A DNA stretch of 8,035 nt, taken from NCBI GenBank assembly GCA_016192205.1, contig JACPUP010000003.1, forward strand, positions 1-8,035, written 5' to 3'. Every line of letters starts with the position of its first letter. The first letter of the stretch is position 1. The position numbers and the translations under genes are program-made. The stretch is from Candidatus Kerfeldbacteria bacterium (GTDB lineage: Bacteria; Patescibacteriota; Patescibacteriia; SBBC01; JACPUP01). This document shows positions 5,765 through 8,035 of the stretch, in pieces. Below the pieces are notes generated by a model. The model made no database searches. It was not told the DNA's origin and was given only the letters and a program-made list of their open reading frames with translations.

Positions 5765-6778
5765 TCAGTTGAACTGCTCCAAGAACCGCAGGTCGCCGCT
5801 GTGGGCCAGCCGGATGTCGGCGTAGCGATAGTAGAACATCGCCAGCCGGTCCACGCCCATGCCCCAGGCAAACCCAGACCAGGTGGCTGGATCGAGCTTC
5901 ATATGCCTCAAGACCTTCGGGTGAATCATGCCCGAGCCCATCATCTCGAGCCAGCCGGCCTGACCGCAGATGCCGCACCCCTGGCCGCCGCAGAAGAAAC
6001 ACGCCATGTCGAGATCCATCCCGGGCTCGACGAACGGGTAGTAGTGCGGCCGCACGCGGATCTGCAGCTTGCGGTCGAAGAGCGTCTCGAGGAAGGTCGT
6101 GAGCGTGCCGATGAGATCCGTCACCCGCACGTGCCGGTCCACGGCCAGGCCCTCGCACTCAAAGTAGGCGGCTTCGTGCGAGGCGTCTGTGGCCTCGTGC
6201 CGGTAGACGCGGCCGAACTCGACCACGCGAAAGGGCGGGGATTGCCGCTCGGCGGCTCGGAGCTGCACAGTGGAGATGTGCGTCCGCAGCACGTGCTTCG
6301 GGTGCCCTTTGAGGTAGAACGTATCCTGGATGTCGCGCGCCGGGTGGTGAGGGGGAATGTTCAACCCTGAAAAATTATACCAGTCCGTCTCAAGGTCTGG
6401 CCCCTGGTGAAACGAGAACCCCATGGAACGCCAGATATCCTCCATCGTCCGCATGAACAGCGTCAGCGGGTGGAGCGAGCCGCGGCGCGGCGGCAGGCCG
6501 GGGACGGTCACATCGTCCCGAGGAGCTGCCCCATCCGGCGCCAGCTCCTCCCGCTTCTCCTCGACCGCCGCGATGAGCTCTTGCCGCAGGGCATTCGCCG
6601 CTGCACCAACACGCTGACGATCGGCTTCCGCCAACTGGCCGACCGAACGGAGCGCCGCAGAAATCTTCCCCTTTCGGCCCAGGTAGCGGTGTTCGAATGC
6701 TTCCAACGCCGGGGGGGACTGAACCGCTGCCAGCGCGGCCAGGGCTTCACGTTTGAGTTGTTCAATCGACGGTGGCAT
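5765..6778 (-). CDS. pheS: Phenylalanyl-tRNA synthetase alpha subunit
   Basis: PheS is the catalytic subunit that activates phenylalanine with ATP and charges tRNA-Phe. The protein has 337 residues, about the usual length. An N-terminal coiled-coil arm (about 1-80, with HRYLGRKGKIS at 30-40) is followed by the class II core. HPLTLFMRTMEDIW (103-116) and PPHHPARDIQDTFYL (142-156) are family signatures, motif 2 is FRVVEFGRVYRHEATDASH (183-201), and motif 3 is GFAWGMGVDRLAM (302-314). Four cysteines, Cys260, Cys263, Cys268 and Cys271, form a CxxC-x4-CxxC knuckle before GWLEMMGSGMIHP (275-287). This insertion is known in some bacterial PheS proteins and could bind zinc. The ATG at 6778 follows the upstream gene's stop with one base between them (TGATATG). 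No ribosome-binding site is visible, which suggests termination-reinitiation. Confidence 0.98.
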   Translation of the reverse strand: MPPSIEQLKREALAALAAVQSPPALEAFEHRYLGRKGKISAALRSVGQLAEADRQRVGAAANALRQELIAAVEEKREELAPDGAAPRDDVTVPGLPPRRGSLHPLTLFMRTMEDIWRSMGFSFHQGPDLETDWYNFSGLNIPPHHPARDIQDTFYLKGHPKHVLRTHISTVQLRAAERQSPPFRVVEFGRVYRHEATDASHEAAYFECEGLAVDRHVRVTDLIGTLTTFLETLFDRKLQIRVRPHYYPFVEPGMDLDMACFFCGGQGCGICGQAGWLEMMGSGMIHPKVLRHMKLDPATWSGFAWGMGVDRLAMFYYRYADIRLAHSGDLRFLEQFN

Positions 6779-6779
6779 A

Positions 6780-7157
6780 TCAGGTTGGCTGCCGGCTTTG
6801 GGTCAAGTATTCGATGCCCGCGACTATCGCGAGCAGGATGAGGGCGTTCCACCAGGCGAAGAGCCGAGCCGCCTGGAGCATGAGCGCAACAATGACGAGC
6901 AGCCCGAGGAGGAACGCCTGGCGGTGGCTGACGGCGAGGTGGCGATAGAGCGGCGTCTGCCGGAAGACGAGCGCTCGCACGCCGAACCCGATGAGCGCGA
7001 GAGTACCTGAAACGGCTAAGTAGAGGCTCACGTAGAACAGCGTCAACCCGATCCCGCCTCCCTCGCGCGGGTCGAGATTCAAGATGACGAGCACCCACGC
7101 GAGCCAGAGTCCCGCGTTCGAGAGTGCCATCACCGTGAGGTACTTCGTGAGGGACAT
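6780..7157 (-). CDS. Small four-helix membrane protein, first gene of the pheS-pheT operon
   Basis: The protein has 125 residues from ATG 7157. An ATG 63 bases upstream is in frame but lies at the predicted -35 element, so it is unlikely to be used. Hydrophobic segments at about 7-27, 36-60, 79-98 and 101-118 predict four membrane helices. A polar basic loop (64-80, containing RQTPLYRHLAVSHRQ) links the second and third. There is no signal peptide, enzyme motif or known domain that I recognise. From memory, proteins of this shape often precede pheS in Patescibacteria, but their function is not known to me. The stop codon overlaps the TGATATG junction with pheS, so this gene is the lead cistron of the operon. 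Its leader is about 28 bases long with no clear Shine-Dalgarno; a small inverted repeat GTGAA/TTCAC (7166-7177) lies just before the start. Confidence 0.9.
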   Translation of the reverse strand: MSLTKYLTVMALSNAGLWLAWVLVILNLDPREGGGIGLTLFYVSLYLAVSGTLALIGFGVRALVFRQTPLYRHLAVSHRQAFLLGLLVIVALMLQAARLFAWWNALILLAIVAGIEYLTQSRQPT

Positions 7158-7191
7158 CGTGATGTGTGAAGATTCACTCGCGTCCGGCGTA

Positions 7192-7220
7192 ACTATACCA
7201 AGTTTCCGACCTGCTCTCAA
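7192..7220 (-). promoter_or_regulatory. Predicted promoter of the membrane protein-pheS-pheT operon
   Basis: On the minus strand TTGAGA (7220-7215, four of six consensus bases) and TATAGT (7197-7192, five of six) are separated by exactly 17 bases. Transcription would start near 7185, about 28 bases before the ATG at 7157. The position explains why the longer in-frame start at 7220 is not used. There is no room for a T-box leader, and no T-box motif is visible. Confidence 0.7.
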
Positions 7221-7280
7221 GCAGTCAGGAGCGGTCGGGCCGGTTGACCGGCGGTAGGTTTGCGCGTTGGTAAACGCACG

Positions 7281-7316
7281 GAAAAGAGCATCGCCTCGAC
7301 CACAGGCCGAGGCGAT
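7281..7316 (-). terminator. Rho-independent terminator of the receiver gene
   Basis: On the minus strand ATCGCCTCG (7316-7308) pairs perfectly with CGAGGCGAT (7298-7290) around a nine-base loop, followed by GCTCTTTTCC with four T at 7285-7282. It begins about 18 bases past the receiver stop codon and separates that gene from the operon promoter at 7220-7192. Confidence 0.8.
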
Positions 7317-7333
7317 AGTTCGAAACGTTCAGG

Positions 7334-7717
7334 CTACGGCCGGACACTGACGCGGAGCGCATCCTGCACTTGCCGGAGCAGCTGACCCTCCGGGCACGGG
7401 ACCATGATGTAGCTGGCTGCGCCCACGCTGCGGGCATGCTCTTCAACCATCCGGGACCGCGACTCCGACGACTCGGAGAGGACAATGATTGCCACCGGAC
7501 TGCCCAGATCACGGAGCTGCCGGGCGACGTCGAGACCGTCGCAATCCTCCAGTGCGAGGTCGAGCAACACGAGATGCGGTTGACAGCTCCGGACGATATC
7601 GAGGGCTTGGCCACCGAGCGCGGCCTGCAGCACGTCATACCCCGCGTTCGTGAGCTCGCTGTCGAGCTCATAGCGCAGGGCGGCGTGTCCGGTCACGACC
7701 AAAACAGTTGCAGACAT
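7334..7717 (-). CDS. Stand-alone response-regulator receiver protein with degenerate acidic pocket
   Basis: This protein of 127 residues consists of a single CheY-like receiver domain and no output domain. The start is ATG 7717, preceded by GGGAG with a five-base spacer. An upstream in-frame start at 7750 has no support. The fold markers are beta-1 ATVLVV (3-8), LVLLDL with likely phosphoacceptor Asp53, AIIVLS with Ser81 at the Thr/Ser switch position, and YIMVPCP at 103-109. Two hallmarks are missing. The acidic pair after beta-1 that binds magnesium reads Thr9-Gly10-His11, and the conserved Lys before the cis-Pro reads Val106-Pro107. It is probably a pseudo-receiver acting by protein contact, or one phosphorylated poorly. 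No histidine kinase is adjacent. The gene has its own terminator and is transcribed separately from pheS-pheT. Confidence 0.88.
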   Translation of the reverse strand: MSATVLVVTGHAALRYELDSELTNAGYDVLQAALGGQALDIVRSCQPHLVLLDLALEDCDGLDVARQLRDLGSPVAIIVLSESSESRSRMVEEHARSVGAASYIMVPCPEGQLLRQVQDALRVSVRP

Positions 7718-7747
7718 GGCCACTCCCTTCGTGTGGATGCCAGTCCG

Positions 7748-7773
7748 CATCGATCGATGGGAACGAACTTCCC
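7748..7773. repeat. Adjacent palindrome and inverted repeat upstream of the receiver gene
   Basis: CATCGATCGATG (7748-7759) is a perfect 12-base palindrome. The last base begins a second element, GGGAA/TTCCC (7759-7763 and 7769-7773) with a five-base spacer. Both lie in the predicted leader of the receiver gene, 31-56 bases before its start codon, where a repressor or RNA structure could act. Confidence 0.4.
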
Positions 7774-7776
7774 AGA

Positions 7777-7805
7777 ACAGTACGCCCCCAATGGGCTACT
7801 GCCAG
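7777..7805 (-). promoter_or_regulatory. Weak candidate promoter of the receiver gene
   Basis: CTGGCA (7805-7800, four of six -35 bases) and TACTGT (7782-7777, three of six -10 bases) are 17 bases apart on the minus strand. The predicted start near 7770 would place the inverted repeats at 7748-7773 at the very beginning of the transcript. The match is modest in a GC-rich context. Confidence 0.25.
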
Positions 7806-7931
7806 CCTAGCGCTGACGACGATCGCCGTCAATGGGGAAAACGCCGGGACGACAAGGCCGGCCGCACCTGACGCACACGGCTACTCCCGACCGTCGATGT
7901 GACGGGATGTCGGCCTAACCAGCTAGCGTCA

Positions 7932-8035
7932 ATGACGCTGGTGCAGTCTCCCGCGCCGGCGGTGCCGATTGCGACCGAAACGCGCCGTGCGCTGGGGTTG
8001 GCGGAAGGAGCCGGCGTAACCACCGCGCGACTGCG
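7932..8035 (+). CDS. Possible start of an unrecognised gene, cut by the window edge
   Basis: An ATG at 7932 opens a frame that stays open to the end of the window. Its 34 complete codons begin MTLVQSPAPAVPIATETRRA. About four fifths of the third codon positions are G or C, more biased than other frames here, which is the argument for coding. No ribosome-binding site or promoter is evident; GTG 7899 is an alternative start. I do not recognise the protein. Two minus-strand frames compete: one open from the edge to TAG at 7917-7915, and one of 64 codons at 7829-8023. Both have less biased third positions. If the plus-strand reading is right, it is divergent from the receiver gene. Confidence 0.3.
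   Translation, partial: MTLVQSPAPAVPIATETRRALGLAEGAGVTTARL

Noticed and set aside
5764..5871. 36-codon N-terminal extension of pheT
   Set aside because: It overlaps pheS out of frame, has no family similarity, and the standard PheT start MQLPLSWI is at 5763.
7158..7220. 21-codon N-terminal extension of the membrane protein
   Set aside because: Its ATG coincides with the -35 element of a good promoter, so the mRNA would not contain it.

Overview
The window is a GC-rich bacterial chromosome segment. Five convincing genes and one short candidate read on the minus strand, and a possible partial gene at the right edge reads on the plus strand. The core is housekeeping: gyrB (DNA gyrase subunit B) and a compact operon of a small four-helix membrane protein, pheS and pheT (both phenylalanyl-tRNA synthetase subunits). 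A stand-alone response-regulator receiver protein lies upstream of the operon. The small membrane protein fused tightly to pheS-pheT, the very short intergenic junctions and the GGGCGTA-type heptamer repeat suggest Patescibacteria (Candidate Phyla Radiation). That is a recollection-based inference which the window does not prove.

Layout from left to right. Positions 1-166 hold a repeat block and a weak terminator. Positions 167-595 encode an A/T-richer orphan protein that resembles a degenerate HEPN-like family. Imperfect ~56-bp direct repeats (5-61 and 675-729) bracket this gene, as if it were a cassette. Positions 596-1027 have no gene but are dense in secondary structure: an 11-bp hairpin touching the right repeat, a run of four G5-G7 tracts with G-quadruplex potential, and a 19-bp stem overlapping those tracts. 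gyrB occupies 1028-3109. It carries a low-complexity insert encoded by a GGGCGTA heptamer tract in the linker before its C-terminal motif. Positions 3110-3447 hold the gyrB promoter, a leader hairpin, a nested RNA-like structure with an alternative pairing, and a possible short ORF.

The operon runs from 7157 down to 3448. A good sigma-70-type promoter (TTGAGA, 17 bp, TATAGT) sits just before the membrane-protein gene. Both internal junctions have the identical sequence TGATATG, so pheS and pheT are probably translationally coupled to the gene before them and made in step, which suits the alpha2-beta2 enzyme. The receiver protein (7334-7717) has its own good Rho-independent terminator. It keeps the phosphoacceptor Asp but lacks the acidic pair and the conserved Lys of active receivers. 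Right of it, 7718-7931 is gene-free, and an unrecognised ORF may begin at 7932 and leave the window.

No tRNA, rRNA, CRISPR array or transposase is visible. The most unusual items are the repeat-bracketed low-GC gene, the G-tract/hairpin element downstream of gyrB, the heptamer insert inside gyrB, the nested structure between pheT and gyrB, and the pseudo-receiver.
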